Assembly (NCBI RefSeq): GCF_001293565.1
Contig: NZ_JXMU01000002.1
Location: 124,001 to 188,000, forward strand
DNA: 64,000 bases
Source: Ahrensia marina
GTDB taxonomy: Bacteria; Pseudomonadota; Alphaproteobacteria; Rhizobiales; Rhizobiaceae
Reading direction: 5' to 3'
Position numbers and translations under genes: made by a program. Positions within the stretch are counted from its first letter, which is position 1. Each line of letters begins with the position of its first letter. The notes under the pieces were generated by a model. It was given only the letters and a program-made list of their open reading frames with translations, was not told the DNA's origin and ran no database searches. Below are positions 1-9,685 of the stretch, piece after piece.

Positions 1-1615
1 GCGTTCTAAAAAGCCGATCATCTTCCGTAATACGCCGCAGTGGTTTGTCTATATGGACAAAGATGGCGTGTGTGAAAAAGGCACGCTGCGTGATACTGCG
101 CTGGCTGCGATTGAAGAGACCCGTTTTGTACCTGCAGTAGGTAAAAACCGTCTGCGTGGCATGATTGCAGGACGTCCTGATTGGGTACTTTCGCGTCAGC
201 GTGCTTGGGGCGTTCCAATTACGGTATTCCGCAATGAGGAAACGGGACAGGTTATCCCTGGTCCTGATTTTGAAAAGTCCGACGAACTGTCAAAGCGCAT
301 TGTAGACGCTTTTAAAGCCGACGGTGCGGATGCATGGTACTCAGAAGGTGCAAAAGAGCGCTTTCTGGACGGTCTTGTTGAAGATCAGCAGAATTGGCAA
401 AAAGTCGACGATATTCTTGATGTCTGGTTTGATTCCGGTTCAACCCACGCCTTCTGTCTGGAACAGCGCGAAGACTTGAAATGGCCGGCGGATGTGTATC
501 TCGAAGGTTCCGACCAGCACCGCGGCTGGTTCCACTCCTCCTTGCTGGAAAGTTCTGGAACACGGGGTAGGGCTCCTTATAATGCGGTGATTACGCACGG
601 CTTCACCATGGCAGAAGATGGACGCAAAATGTCCAAATCGCTCGGTAACCAGATGTTCCCGCAGGACATCATCAAAAAGTCAGGCGCAGATATTTTGCGC
701 CTTTGGGTTGCTTCGACTGATTATCAGGAAGATCAGCGTATCGGAGAAGAGATTCTCAAAACCAATATCGATAGCTACCGCAAACTGCGTAACACGCTGC
801 GCTGGATGCTTGGCACCCTTGCCCATGATGAGGGTGAAAAAATCGCTTTTGCCGACATGCCGGAACTGGAGCGGTTGATGCTTCATCGTATCTGGGAGCT
901 CGATAAGCTGGTGAATTCCAATTACAATAATTTCGACTTCAAGCGTATCACGCGCGGTTTGTTGGATTTTATGGTACTCGAGCTATCGGCCTTTTACTTC
1001 GATGTACGCAAAGATGCACTTTATTGTGATGGTCCGTCTTCGGTCCGCCGCAAGGCAGCCCTTCAAGTTGTTGGCATTCTGTTTGACCGTCTCGTCACTT
1101 GGATGGCACCAATTCTGCCATTTACAATGGAAGAAACATGGTTGAGCCGTTATCCCGATGCGCAGTCTGTGCACCTTGAACAATTCCGCGGATGTTCTGA
1201 TGAATGGCGCGATGATGCTCTTGCTGCAAAATGGAAAAAAGTACGTCAGGTTCGACGCGTTGTGACCGGTGCCCTAGAGATCGAGCGCCGCGAAAAACGC
1301 ATTGGCTCTTCTTTGGAAGCTGCGCCTGTTGTTTACATTAATAATCAAGAACTAAGTGCGGCGATCAAAGGCCTTGATATGGAGGAAATCTGTATCACGT
1401 CTGATATTATGATCAGCGCCGGTGCTGTGCCTGATGATGCCTTTACACTCGATGATGTTGCTGGCGTAGCTGTTGTCTCGCAAAAGGCGAAAGGTGATAA
1501 ATGCGCGCGCTCTTGGCGTGTGACGAATGATGTTGGCACTGATCCTGAGTTTCCGGAAGTATCCGCACGCGATGCAAAGGTTCTTCAGGAGTTGAAGCAA
1601 TTGGGCAAATTATAA
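1..1615 (+). CDS. ileS: Isoleucyl-tRNA synthetase, C-terminal part (5' end outside window)
   Basis: Cytoplasmic class Ia synthetase that charges tRNA-Ile. The open frame enters from the left edge (first full codon at base 2), so the start and the HIGH motif lie outside. Visible are the end of the catalytic domain, including the KMSKS loop at 626-640, then the helical anticodon-binding domain. The C-terminal zinc-finger region is degenerate: one Cys remains in CARSW where enterobacterial IleS has CPRCW, and the second Cys pair is absent. From memory this is the usual alphaproteobacterial form and not a defect. A strong hairpin lies 50 bases downstream, followed by a lipoprotein gene on the same strand. 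Confidence 0.97.
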   Translation, partial: RSKKPIIFRNTPQWFVYMDKDGVCEKGTLRDTALAAIEETRFVPAVGKNRLRGMIAGRPDWVLSRQRAWGVPITVFRNEETGQVIPGPDFEKSDELSKRIVDAFKADGADAWYSEGAKERFLDGLVEDQQNWQKVDDILDVWFDSGSTHAFCLEQREDLKWPADVYLEGSDQHRGWFHSSLLESSGTRGRAPYNAVITHGFTMAEDGRKMSKSLGNQMFPQDIIKKSGADILRLWVASTDYQEDQRIGEEILKTNIDSYRKLRNTLRWMLGTLAHDEGEKIAFADMPELERLMLHRIWELDKLVNSNYNNFDFKRITRGLLDFMVLELSAFYFDVRKDALYCDGPSSVRRKAALQVVGILFDRLVTWMAPILPFTMEETWLSRYPDAQSVHLEQFRGCSDEWRDDALAAKWKKVRQVRRVVTGALEIERREKRIGSSLEAAPVVYINNQELSAAIKGLDMEEICITSDIMISAGAVPDDAFTLDDVAGVAVVSQKAKGDKCARSWRVTNDVGTDPEFPEVSARDAKVLQELKQLGKL

Positions 1616-1664
1616 GCTCATTGCTTGCAATACAGTGTTTGTGATATGAGCAACCACGAAAAAG

Positions 1665-1693
1665 TCAGATTTCGCGTCTAACGCGGAATCTGA
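1665..1693 (+). terminator. Strong hairpin after ileS
   Basis: Thirteen-base-pair stem (1665-1677 with 1681-1693) containing one G-T pair and closed by a CTA triloop. No T-run follows, so this is either a terminator of non-classical form or an RNA 3'-end stabiliser for ileS. The stem is seen directly; the role is inferred. Confidence 0.45.
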
Positions 1694-1750
1694 AGATGAA
1701 TGCGTGTCGTGCGCAGCTCAATATAATGAGCAAACGGGGTGTTGAGTTTG

Positions 1751-2314
1751 ATGATTAAAAATGTCGTAAAAACGGGTGCGGTCGTTGCTGTTGCAGCTTC
1801 TGTGGCTGGCTGTATGGGGCCGACATATGGCACAGGCAAAACATCTGGCGAGCATTTAATGGATGATTTAAGTGGTGCGCTTTCATTGGCACCGGCCGAT
1901 CATGGAAAAGCAAAAATTCAGTACACACCACGTCCTGATATTGTAAAGCCTGCCGACACGTCATCTCTGCCAGCGCCGCAACAAAACATTGCGGACAGTT
2001 CTGCTGAATGGCCGGAATCTCCTGAACAAAAGCGTCAGCGTATTTTGGCTGACATCGAAAACGGCAAGCGCAGTGCTAATTTTGTGACCAACCGTGCAGA
2101 TGCGGATGCGCTTGGCTCGTCTGCTGGCCCGGGGCGCGGTGCTACCGGCGGTGGCCGTGTGTTCCTTACCGATCCACCTGCCGAGTATACACAGCCTGCA
2201 TCAACAGCAATCGCTGGCGAGTTGGGTGAAACAGAAGCGAAAAAAGAGCGGGCACGCAAGCGCGCACAGGGCAAAGGTAAAACCGGTCTGAGACGTCTGT
2301 TCCCTTGGCTCTAA
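1751..2314 (+). CDS. Putative outer-membrane lipoprotein of unknown function
   Basis: A small protein with a lipoprotein signal peptide: basic MIKN start, hydrophobic Ala/Val stretch, then the lipobox VAGC with the Cys near residue 21. The mature part is rich in Pro, Ala and Lys, looks largely disordered, and ends in a basic stretch (KGKTGLRRLFPWL). No enzymatic motif is visible. The frame is open from GTG 1739, but that codon overlaps the GGGG ribosome-binding sequence at 1736-1739, so ATG 1751 (or TTG 1748) is preferred. I do not recognise a named family. The place directly after ileS suggests a housekeeping envelope protein, but that is inference. Confidence 0.8.
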   Translation: MIKNVVKTGAVVAVAASVAGCMGPTYGTGKTSGEHLMDDLSGALSLAPADHGKAKIQYTPRPDIVKPADTSSLPAPQQNIADSSAEWPESPEQKRQRILADIENGKRSANFVTNRADADALGSSAGPGRGATGGGRVFLTDPPAEYTQPASTAIAGELGETEAKKERARKRAQGKGKTGLRRLFPWL

Positions 2315-2322
2315 TAGCTGGG

Positions 2323-2781
2323 CTATCTTCGGTTTAAGAAAAATTCTTTGAGAAGTCGCGCTGACGCATCGCCTGAAATTCCATCATATACTTCTGGTGA
2401 ATGATGGCATGTTTCGCTTGCAAAGAAACGTGTTCCGGAAATAACAGCGCCTCCCTTTTCATCACGCGCACCGAAATAAAGTCGGCGAATGCGTGCATGG
2501 GATATGGCACCGGCGCACATAGAGCATGGCTCCAAAGTGACATACATGTCGCAGCCTTCCAGTCTCTCCCGGCCAAGTTTTTGGGCTGCAAGTCTGATTG
2601 CGAGCGTTTCAGCATGAGCTGTCGGGTCATGGTCGGTGCGTGTCCGGTTTCCGCAATGCGCAATGACTTCACCGTTAAGGACGATAACGGCGCCGACTGG
2701 CACTTCACCCATCGAACCTGCCAGTTCGGCTTCGGCCAAAGCAATGTCCATAAAGTTTTCTTTTGGCGTAGCAGCGGTCAT
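2323..2781 (-). CDS. tadA: tRNA-specific adenosine deaminase TadA
   Basis: Zinc-dependent deaminase that converts A34 to inosine in the tRNA-Arg(ACG) anticodon, and is normally essential. The cytidine/deoxycytidylate deaminase signature is complete: HAE (zinc ligand His and catalytic Glu, in TAHAE) and the PCSMCAG zinc ligands about 30 residues later. Length (about 150 residues) is normal. The frame extends to TTG 2787, but ATG 2781 or ATG 2751 (MDIALAEA) are likelier starts; homologs commonly begin near the latter. It is divergent from the pseudouridine synthase gene, with only about 70 bases between the starts, so both promoters must lie there. Confidence 0.95.
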   Translation of the reverse strand: MTAATPKENFMDIALAEAELAGSMGEVPVGAVIVLNGEVIAHCGNRTRTDHDPTAHAETLAIRLAAQKLGRERLEGCDMYVTLEPCSMCAGAISHARIRRLYFGARDEKGGAVISGTRFFASETCHHSPEVYDGISGDASARLLKEFFLNRR

Positions 2782-2849
2782 ACTCAAACTTTCTCTCGCA
2801 AATTTTGCCCTCTTTTGTTAGGGAGCGGTAACAACCAAGGCAATACCCG

Positions 2850-4280
2850 ATGAACAAGAATGATAATAAGCGCAGCTTTAAGAGTAAGCCGCACCAAACC
2901 GACGCGGCTACGCGTCCAACAGAACGCATTGCGAAACGCTTGGCGAGGGCAGGCATTGCATCGCGCCGCGATGCAGAGGCGCTGATTGTGGATGGCCGTA
3001 TTAAGGTCAATGGAAAAACGCTCACCTCACCGGCTCTAAATGTGAGCGACAGCGATGTAATTCTGATTGATGGAAAACCTATTCCGACGATCGAACGAAC
3101 ACGTCTTTGGCTGTATCACAAGCCGGGCGGATTGGTGACAAGCAACCGAGATACAGAAGGGCGGGCAACTGTTTTTGAAAGCTTGCCGAAAGAACTGCCC
3201 CGTGTTGTTTCTGTGGGGCGGCTGGATATTAACACTGAAGGCCTGCTTCTTTTAACCAATGACGGCGGTCTGGCACGTGTTCTGGAATTGCCGCAAACAG
3301 GTTGGCTTCGCCGTTATCGCGTGCGCGCCCACGGCAAGGTAACGCAGCAACAGCTTGATCAGCTAAAAGACGGCATTGCTGTCGACGGTATCTTTTATGC
3401 TTCAATTGATGCCCGCCTTGAGCGCGAGCAAGGCAGCAATGTCTGGATTGAAGTTGGTTTGCGCGAAGGTAAAAACCGCGAAGTTAAAAACGTTATGGGC
3501 GCACTTGGCCTTGATGTTAACCGGCTTATCCGCATCTCATTTGGTCCGTTCCAGCTTGGCGATTTGGGGGAAGGCGAAGTGTTGGAAGTCAAAGGACGCA
3601 CACTGCGCGAACAGCTTGGTGAACGTTTGATTGAAGAATCCGGTGCAAACTTTGATGCACCCGTGACCAATGCTTTCCCGAATGCGCCGGTACGCAGTAA
3701 CAAACCTGCCGAAGACAAACGTATCGAAGCTTCCCGTCGTGGTGACTGGGTCTCAGGCACAAAACTTCTGGGTGAAGCGGCTGAAGAGCAGGCACGCAAA
3801 GAAGCAAAAAAAGCCGGACGTAAATATGTAAAGCCAGTTGATAAGCGTGAACGTGACCGTGATGGCTGGTCAACGCAGGCACCATCTGAAGATCGTGCAA
3901 AAAAAGCGGGAATAGAAAAGCCAAAGCGTGAAGCCCGTCCGAACCGTTCAGCGAATGTGTGGATGGCACCGGGCGCACGCCCGAAAGGCAAGCGCAACGA
4001 CGATGAAGCCGAAGGGCGTGGTCCACGTCGATCAGGCCCTAAAGGTGACGGCGGCTTGCGTTCGAAAGGAATGTTTGGCGCTAAAAATGAAGACGGCAAA
4101 AAGCGCAGCGCCAAAATGTTTGACGCATCAGCTTCTGCAGGCAGCGGCGATAAAAAGCCAAGAGGCGCAAAGCCGGCCGGTAAACCAAATGAGCGCAGCG
4201 ACAGATGGAAAGCAGGCGAACGTTCTAGATCTGGAAAGCCGCCGGCGAACCGGCGACCTCACCGCGGCAAGAAGGACTAG
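2850..4280 (+). CDS. RluB/RsuA-family rRNA pseudouridine synthase with long basic tail
   Basis: Ribosomal RNA pseudouridine synthase. An S4 RNA-binding domain lies at about residues 24-72 ([18 protein letters not shown]) and the RsuA/RluB catalytic domain at about 85-250, with the catalytic Asp126 in GRLDINTEG. By family logic it would modify large-subunit rRNA (RluB type), but substrate cannot be read from sequence. The catalytic part ends near residue 255. The last 220 or so residues are a low-complexity Lys/Arg/Gly/Pro/Ser tail, probably disordered and RNA-binding. Such tails are common in alphaproteobacterial RluB; this one is long. rsmD starts 9 bases downstream, so the two form a ribosome-maturation pair. 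Confidence 0.93.
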   Translation: MNKNDNKRSFKSKPHQTDAATRPTERIAKRLARAGIASRRDAEALIVDGRIKVNGKTLTSPALNVSDSDVILIDGKPIPTIERTRLWLYHKPGGLVTSNRDTEGRATVFESLPKELPRVVSVGRLDINTEGLLLLTNDGGLARVLELPQTGWLRRYRVRAHGKVTQQQLDQLKDGIAVDGIFYASIDARLEREQGSNVWIEVGLREGKNREVKNVMGALGLDVNRLIRISFGPFQLGDLGEGEVLEVKGRTLREQLGERLIEESGANFDAPVTNAFPNAPVRSNKPAEDKRIEASRRGDWVSGTKLLGEAAEEQARKEAKKAGRKYVKPVDKRERDRDGWSTQAPSEDRAKKAGIEKPKREARPNRSANVWMAPGARPKGKRNDDEAEGRGPRRSGPKGDGGLRSKGMFGAKNEDGKKRSAKMFDASASAGSGDKKPRGAKPAGKPNERSDRWKAGERSRSGKPPANRRPHRGKKD

Positions 4281-4289
4281 AAGACGGTT

Positions 4290-4859
4290 ATGCGTATCGT
4301 TGGCGGCAAATATAAAGGGCGTGCGATTGCAAGTCCTAAAGCCGGATCAAATGATATAAGGCCGACGACAGATCGTGCGCGTGAAAGCCTGTTTAATATC
4401 TTGCAACATGCATATTCCGACAAGCTCAAGGGCGGGCGCGTACTCGATATTTTTGCAGGTACTGGCGCCCTCGGGTTCGAAGCTATGTCGCGGGGCGCAT
4501 CTTTTGCCCTGTTTGTTGAGATGGGTGCTCAAGGGCGTGGTTTGATACGTGAAACAATGCACACCCTTGGCTTGCAAGGATCAACCAAGTTATTTCGCCG
4601 TGATGCAACGAAGCTTGGCCCGGTTGGAACAATGGAGCTGTTTGATCTGGTTTTCATGGACCCGCCTTATAACCGGCAAATGGGTGAAGCAGCACTTGTG
4701 TCTCTTAAAGATGGTGGTTGGTTGCGCGAAGACGCTCTTATTATATTGGAAGAAGCCTCAAAGGCACCGTTTAACTTGCCAGATGGTTTTCAGTTGATCG
4801 ATGAGCGAAGCTCAAATACCAGTATTGTAAGGTTTATTAAGCAGATCGAGAATTTATGA
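4290..4859 (+). CDS. rsmD: 16S rRNA (guanine(966)-N2)-methyltransferase RsmD
   Basis: SAM-dependent methyltransferase modifying G966 of 16S rRNA in the 30S subunit. It opens with the family-typical MRIVGGKYKGR and RPTTDRARESLFNIL. The SAM-binding motif I is DIFAGTGALGFE and the catalytic N-methyltransferase motif IV is DPPY (in MDPPYNRQ). Length (189 residues) is normal. It lies 9 bases after the pseudouridine synthase gene and 3 bases before the patatin gene, so all three are probably cotranscribed. Confidence 0.95.
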   Translation: MRIVGGKYKGRAIASPKAGSNDIRPTTDRARESLFNILQHAYSDKLKGGRVLDIFAGTGALGFEAMSRGASFALFVEMGAQGRGLIRETMHTLGLQGSTKLFRRDATKLGPVGTMELFDLVFMDPPYNRQMGEAALVSLKDGGWLREDALIILEEASKAPFNLPDGFQLIDERSSNTSIVRFIKQIENL

Positions 4860-4862
4860 ACC

Positions 4863-5750
4863 ATGGCTGAGCTTAAAAAACCGGATGAAGCGGCTGACTT
4901 ATCCCAAAGCAGCGGGCCGACCATTGCTGTCGCATTTGGCGGCGGCGGTGCGCGGGGCTATGCACACATTCATATTATAGAAATCCTTGATGAGCTGGGT
5001 ATAAAGCCGGTTGCGATTTCCGGTGCTTCTATCGGTGCTATTATGGGCGCGGCGATGGCCTCCGGTATGTCGGGCAAAGAAATACACGAATATGCGCTCG
5101 AACTGGCGGGCAATAGAACTGGCGCTCTGACACGCTATTTCAAAGCAAGGCCGAGCGGTCTCGGCAATATGTTCAACAATGAATTTAGTCTCGGCCAGCT
5201 CGACGGTAGAACAATCCTCAAAGCTTTTCTGCCGCCACAGATCAAAGAGACATTTGCCGAACTCCAAATACCTTTATCTGTCAGCGCGACAGACTATTAC
5301 GGCTTCAAGGAAACGATCTACAATGATGGTAATCTGATTGATGCGATAGCAGCGTCTTCCTCTATTCCGGCGGTATTCCGGCCAGTGCAAATAGATGGAC
5401 GCTACATGGTTGATGGTGGTTTTTACAATCCCGTGCCATTTGATCATTTGATCGGCCGTGCGGATCTTATTATCGGCATTGATGTTGTCGGTACACCGAT
5501 TGGTGATGTGACTAAGGCCCCCAAGGCCATCGACAGTATTTACGGTGCAAGCCAGTTAATGATGCAGTCCATCCTGACAAATAAGCTGGCCATAACGCCG
5601 CCGGATATTTTCCTGCGCCCGAATGTATCGAAATACAGGGTTCAGGATTTTTTCAAGGCGCAGAATATCCTCGAAGATTCCAAAGATGTGCGTGAAGAAC
5701 TAAAGCGCTCTCTAGATGATGCTGTAAACGCGTTTCAAAAATCGCAGTGA
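4863..5750 (+). CDS. Patatin-like phospholipase (RssA type)
   Basis: Predicted serine hydrolase of the bacterial patatin family, which acts on lipid acyl esters. The oxyanion-hole loop GGGGARG is near residue 28, the nucleophile elbow GASIG (GxSxG, catalytic Ser) near residue 57, and the second dyad residue lies in DGG (VDGGFYNP). There is no signal peptide or membrane segment, so it is cytosolic or peripheral. Length (295 residues) fits the RssA group. It follows rsmD by 3 bases. Substrate unknown. Confidence 0.9.
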   Translation: MAELKKPDEAADLSQSSGPTIAVAFGGGGARGYAHIHIIEILDELGIKPVAISGASIGAIMGAAMASGMSGKEIHEYALELAGNRTGALTRYFKARPSGLGNMFNNEFSLGQLDGRTILKAFLPPQIKETFAELQIPLSVSATDYYGFKETIYNDGNLIDAIAASSSIPAVFRPVQIDGRYMVDGGFYNPVPFDHLIGRADLIIGIDVVGTPIGDVTKAPKAIDSIYGASQLMMQSILTNKLAITPPDIFLRPNVSKYRVQDFFKAQNILEDSKDVREELKRSLDDAVNAFQKSQ

Positions 5751-5920
5751 TTGCCTCAGCCGTTTTAGCCAAGATTATCGAACGCCGCATTGGCGATAAA
5801 TAAAGCGCCGTTAAACAAAAAGCTTATCGCAGCAAATTAACACAGGAAAATTGTAAGTGCGCGAGCCTCGCCGCTTGTGTCAAAAATATCAGCGCTTCGC
5901 GCATATCTTGCCTGATGCGG

Positions 5921-6352
5921 TTATACGGCGAACACTTGCTCCATCGAGCTAAAGCCTTTGAACTCAAGTGCATTTCCGGAGGGGTCACGGATGAAGAGGG
6001 TTGCCTGTTCACCGGCTTGACCTTCAAAGCGCAGACTTGGCTTCATGATCCAGTCAGTATGAGCATAGGCCTCAAGTCTGGCAGCAAGCTCTTTCCAGTC
6101 GGTCATTGTGAGCACCACGCCAAAATGGGGAATAGGCACAATATCATTGCCCACCGACCCTGCACTATGTGCAGGCTGCATATCTTCTCGAAGATGCGCG
6201 GACATTTGATGCCCGAACAAGCTGAAATCCGTCCACGTTTCCGATGATCGCCCGGGCGTGCACCCCAGAACATCATGATAGAAAGCGCGGGTTTCCTCCA
6301 AGTCACGAACCGGAAACGCCAGGTGAAAGGGTGTTAGTGATTTATCAGTCAA
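5921..6352 (-). CDS. VOC-superfamily (glyoxalase/dioxygenase fold) protein
   Basis: A 143-residue vicinal-oxygen-chelate protein. It has the paired beta-alpha-beta-beta-beta modules, with metal-ligand candidates in PFHLAFPVRDLEETRAFY (His), HFGVVL (His) and the C-terminal DPSGNALEFKGF (Glu). Members include glyoxalase I, fosfomycin-resistance enzymes and extradiol dioxygenases; nothing here selects one. The only start in phase with the fold is TTG 6352, which overlaps the TGA stop of the upstream antiporter gene (TTGA), so it is translationally coupled to it. Confidence 0.85.
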   Translation of the reverse strand: MTDKSLTPFHLAFPVRDLEETRAFYHDVLGCTPGRSSETWTDFSLFGHQMSAHLREDMQPAHSAGSVGNDIVPIPHFGVVLTMTDWKELAARLEAYAHTDWIMKPSLRFEGQAGEQATLFIRDPSGNALEFKGFSSMEQVFAV

Positions 6353-8172
6353 GCGTTGGCTCCGTTCTTCGAGTGATGTTCTTCAACATTCACAATGCGA
6401 CCTTCTTGTTTCGGTTTGGTAAGAGGTTCTGGCTTCACAGGTGTGGTATGAATCATATCGCCGCCCGCCGCCAGCCCTTCGCTGGCTTGAATGCGAAGAC
6501 GTTGTTCATCGCGGCGACGCACATCATTGATGATGTCGCGGGATTGGTCCTCGCTTAAACCCAATGCTTCGAGTGTGCTCGCGCCGAACAAGAGGCCAGA
6601 TTCAAATGTTTCGCGAAGTTCGTATTCAACTTCTTTTGAGCGCAGGCTCAAGCTGTGAGTGCGGTCATAGGACCGCACATAAAGCTTTTGTTCGGGGTAT
6701 TCTGCGCGAATAAGATCCACAATGCGGTCGGTCACTGCCATGTTATGCGTACAAACTGCAACGACACGCGCACGGCTGATACCGGCAGCTTCCAGAACCT
6801 CCTTGCGCGTTCCATCACCAAAATAGATGCGGAAGCCGAACTTTCCGGCTGATTGAACACGGTCAGCGGAGTTGTCAATGATTGTAACTTCCTTGCCGCC
6901 TGCAAGAAGCGCTTGCGATGCAATCTGACCGAAGCGTGAAAAGCCGATCATCAGCACGTCGACACTTTCATCTGCGCCTTCAAAATCCTCCTCCATGTCT
7001 GCGGCAGCCTCTTTTCTTTCCAGCCGCGATCCAAGCGCGACAGACAAAGGTGTCAGCGCCATTGATAAAGTCGTTATGGCAATCAGCAACGAAGAAGTGT
7101 CTTGATTAAAAATGCTCAGTCCTGCAGCGGCAGAAAAAAGCACAAAGCCAAATTCGCCGCCTTGCGGCAGTACCATCGCAGTGCGTAGAGAGACATTGTA
7201 ATCATTGCCGAATATGCGGCAGAGCAAAAACACAACAGTTGATTTAGTGATCATGAGAAGTGGTACCGCAATAATGATTGCAAGCCATTCATCCACAATA
7301 ACGCTGAGATTTAGGCTCATGCCAATCGCAATGAAAAACAGGCCAAGCAATAAGCCTCTGAAAGGTTCTATGTCGGCTTCAAGTTCATGACGGTAAGATG
7401 ACTCTGCCAGCATAACACCGGCAATAAACGCGCCCATAGCCATGGAGAGGCCGGCCAATTGCATCAAATATGCAGAGCCGAGCACCACCAATAGTGCCGT
7501 TGCAAGCATGGCCTCGCGTGCCCCTGTGTTGCCGACTATGCGCAATAAAGGGGTCAACAGATAACGGCCTGCCACAATGAGCAGCAGGATTGCACCAACA
7601 GCCTTGCCGAATTCCAACAAGCCATTTGAGTCAGTTTCAGTGGCAAACGGTGCAAGCAGAGGAATGACTGCTAGCATCGGTACGATGGCAAGGTCCTGGA
7701 ATAGCAAAATTGCAAACGACTTCTGTCCGTGACGCCTGTTCATCTCGCCGCGCTCTTCCAGAACCTGTAGCGCGAAAGCGGTTGATGACAAGGCCAAACC
7801 AAAACCGATAACGGTTGATGCGGCGACACCCTTGCCTGTCAGAGCGATCGCCAGAGATGTGAGGACGATACCTGTTAGGAAAACTTGCAGTAATCCGATG
7901 CCGAAGATATCCCGCCGCAATGACCATAAACGCGAAGGTTTTAACTCCAGCCCTATGATAAACAGCAGAAAGACAACGCCGAGTTCGGAAACCTGAAGCA
8001 CCGCCTCCGCGTCTGTAACGAGGCGTAGAACGGGGCCAATCACTACGCCCGCAGCGAGATAACCGAGCACTGTACCAAGGCCAAATTTCTTAAACAGCGG
8101 TGCGGCAACTACAGCTGAACCCAAAATCAGGACAGCTTCACTAAACAATGCAGGTGCTTCACCCCCAGCCAT
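6349..8172 (-). CDS. CPA2-family cation:proton antiporter with TrkA-N domain (KefB/KefC-like)
   Basis: Inner-membrane monovalent cation/H+ antiporter. Residues about 1-390 carry some 12-13 hydrophobic segments of the Na/H exchanger fold (PLFKKFGLGTVLGYLAAG near the N-terminus; QDLAIVPML and GAFIAGVMLAES in the core). Residues about 405-530 form a cytosolic RCK/TrkA-N regulatory domain with the nucleotide-binding GFSRFGQ turn and an acidic residue after the second strand. Known relatives are glutathione-gated potassium efflux systems, but gating by glutathione cannot be confirmed; no kefF/kefG-type oxidoreductase is adjacent. The VOC gene overlaps its end. Confidence 0.92.
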   Translation of the reverse strand: MAGGEAPALFSEAVLILGSAVVAAPLFKKFGLGTVLGYLAAGVVIGPVLRLVTDAEAVLQVSELGVVFLLFIIGLELKPSRLWSLRRDIFGIGLLQVFLTGIVLTSLAIALTGKGVAASTVIGFGLALSSTAFALQVLEERGEMNRRHGQKSFAILLFQDLAIVPMLAVIPLLAPFATETDSNGLLEFGKAVGAILLLIVAGRYLLTPLLRIVGNTGAREAMLATALLVVLGSAYLMQLAGLSMAMGAFIAGVMLAESSYRHELEADIEPFRGLLLGLFFIAIGMSLNLSVIVDEWLAIIIAVPLLMITKSTVVFLLCRIFGNDYNVSLRTAMVLPQGGEFGFVLFSAAAGLSIFNQDTSSLLIAITTLSMALTPLSVALGSRLERKEAAADMEEDFEGADESVDVLMIGFSRFGQIASQALLAGGKEVTIIDNSADRVQSAGKFGFRIYFGDGTRKEVLEAAGISRARVVAVCTHNMAVTDRIVDLIRAEYPEQKLYVRSYDRTHSLSLRSKEVEYELRETFESGLLFGASTLEALGLSEDQSRDIINDVRRRDEQRLRIQASEGLAAGGDMIHTTPVKPEPLTKPKQEGRIVNVEEHHSKNGANA

Positions 8173-8345
8173 ATTTCTGTTCCTCTACAAACTGCTGCAT
8201 TTTTGATCGCTGCGTGAACGAACAATTAGATTGCCTTAAAACTTGATGAATTCACGAGTCATCCATAGATAGATATTGCACGTATCTTGTGCCAGAAGAC
8301 AAGCATTCAACATGCGCGCGAAGCGCATTATCAATCGGAGATATT

Positions 8346-9683
8346 ATGCCGGAGAACGCACAAAGCTTGATCGATCATGCTGCCGCACTTGTTGAAGCCG
8401 CCAAGCGTGCAGGCGCAGACGCAAGCGATGCGGTTGCTGTGCGCCAGAGATCGACATCAATTCAGGTGCGTAATGGCAAGGTTGAAGGCACAGATGCTTC
8501 TGAAGCGGATGATATGTCTTTGCGTGTTTTCGTTGGCAAAAAAGTAGCCAGCGTTTCTGCGGCCACATCCAGTAACCCAGATATGCTGGCTGAACGCGCT
8601 GTTGCGATGGCGAGAGTTTCTCCCGATGATGCTTTTAACGCTCTGGCCGATGCGAATAAACTGGCGACTGATTTTGCTGATCTTGATCTGTACGACAAAA
8701 CCGGTGTTACAGCGGAAATGCTGTCTAAAGACGCACTTGAGGCAGAGACGGCGGCGCTGGATGTAGCCGGTGTTTCACGGTCATCAGGCGCGGGTGCATC
8801 TGCCGGTGTCGGGGGATTGGTGCTTGTGACGTCCCATGGTTTCCAAGGCAGTTATTTTGGAACCCGCTTTGGCTGTTCTGTATCGGTTGTGGCCGGTGAG
8901 GGCACTGCGATGGAGCGCGATTATGATTACTCCAGCCGTATCTACTACAACGATCTTGATAGCCGCTTTGATATTGGAAAATCGGCAGGTGATCGTGCTG
9001 TAAAGCGGTTGAACCCGCGTAAAATGCCCACTCAAAGTGTGCCAATCATCTTTGATCCGCGTGTGTCGCGCGGGATTTTGGGGCATTTAAATGGCGCAAT
9101 TAATGGTGCGTCAGTGGCAAGGAAATCCTCTTTTCTGCAAGAAAAAATGGGTAAGCAGATTGCCAGCGAGAAAATTACGGTGATTGATGATCCGAACATC
9201 GTTCGCGGACAGGCTTCAAGGCCATTTGATGGCGAGGGTGTGCGCGGCGAAAAGCTGACAATGGTTGAAAACGGTGTTTTGCAACATTGGTACCTTTCAA
9301 CATCAATCGGCAATGAACTTGGGCTGCCAACCAATGGTCGGGGCGCACGCGGCGGTACGTCGGTAGGTGCTTCATCAACAAATGTATGGATGCAGCCGGG
9401 GGACCAGACGCCGGATGAAATGCTCAAAGCGATTGGTACCGGTTTTTATGTTACCGAAGTTTTTGGTCAGGGCGTGAACATGGTTACGGGAGAATATAGC
9501 CGTGGCGCTTCAGGTTTTTGGATTGAGAACGGAGAAATTGCATTTCCGGTTTCTGAAGTTACGATTGCATCGAATCTAAAAGACATGTTTATGACAATGG
9601 TACCTGCAAATGATTTGGACAGAAATTATAGCACTTCTGCGCCGACAATTCTGGTTCCCGAAATGACACTGGCTGGCAACTAA
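8346..9683 (+). CDS. pmbA: TldD/PmbA-family metalloprotease subunit (PmbA/TldE-like)
   Basis: Member of the TldD/TldE protease family, which in E. coli processes microcin B17 and degrades CcdA as a heterodimer. The TldE/PmbA partner lacks the HExxxH metal site, and I see none here. Family features are the N-terminal RSTSIQVRNGKVEG region and the C-terminal glycine-rich GRGARGGTSVGASSTN block with GQGVNMVTGEYSRGASGFWI. The open frame begins at GTG 8289, but ATG 8346 has GGAG five bases upstream and is the likely start (445 residues). cysQ follows after 2 bases and is likely cotranscribed. The TldD partner is not in this window. Confidence 0.9.
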   Translation: MPENAQSLIDHAAALVEAAKRAGADASDAVAVRQRSTSIQVRNGKVEGTDASEADDMSLRVFVGKKVASVSAATSSNPDMLAERAVAMARVSPDDAFNALADANKLATDFADLDLYDKTGVTAEMLSKDALEAETAALDVAGVSRSSGAGASAGVGGLVLVTSHGFQGSYFGTRFGCSVSVVAGEGTAMERDYDYSSRIYYNDLDSRFDIGKSAGDRAVKRLNPRKMPTQSVPIIFDPRVSRGILGHLNGAINGASVARKSSFLQEKMGKQIASEKITVIDDPNIVRGQASRPFDGEGVRGEKLTMVENGVLQHWYLSTSIGNELGLPTNGRGARGGTSVGASSTNVWMQPGDQTPDEMLKAIGTGFYVTEVFGQGVNMVTGEYSRGASGFWIENGEIAFPVSEVTIASNLKDMFMTMVPANDLDRNYSTSAPTILVPEMTLAGN

Positions 9684-9685
9684 GT

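Noticed and set aside
3395-4114. A 239-codon minus-strand open frame
   Set aside because: Mirror of the pseudouridine synthase gene and its repetitive basic tail; Arg/Ser/Pro-rich nonsense without motifs.
8312-8328. ATGCGC/GCGCAT hairpin just before pmbA
   Set aside because: Only a 6-base stem in a GC-alternating run; nothing links it to a riboswitch or operator.
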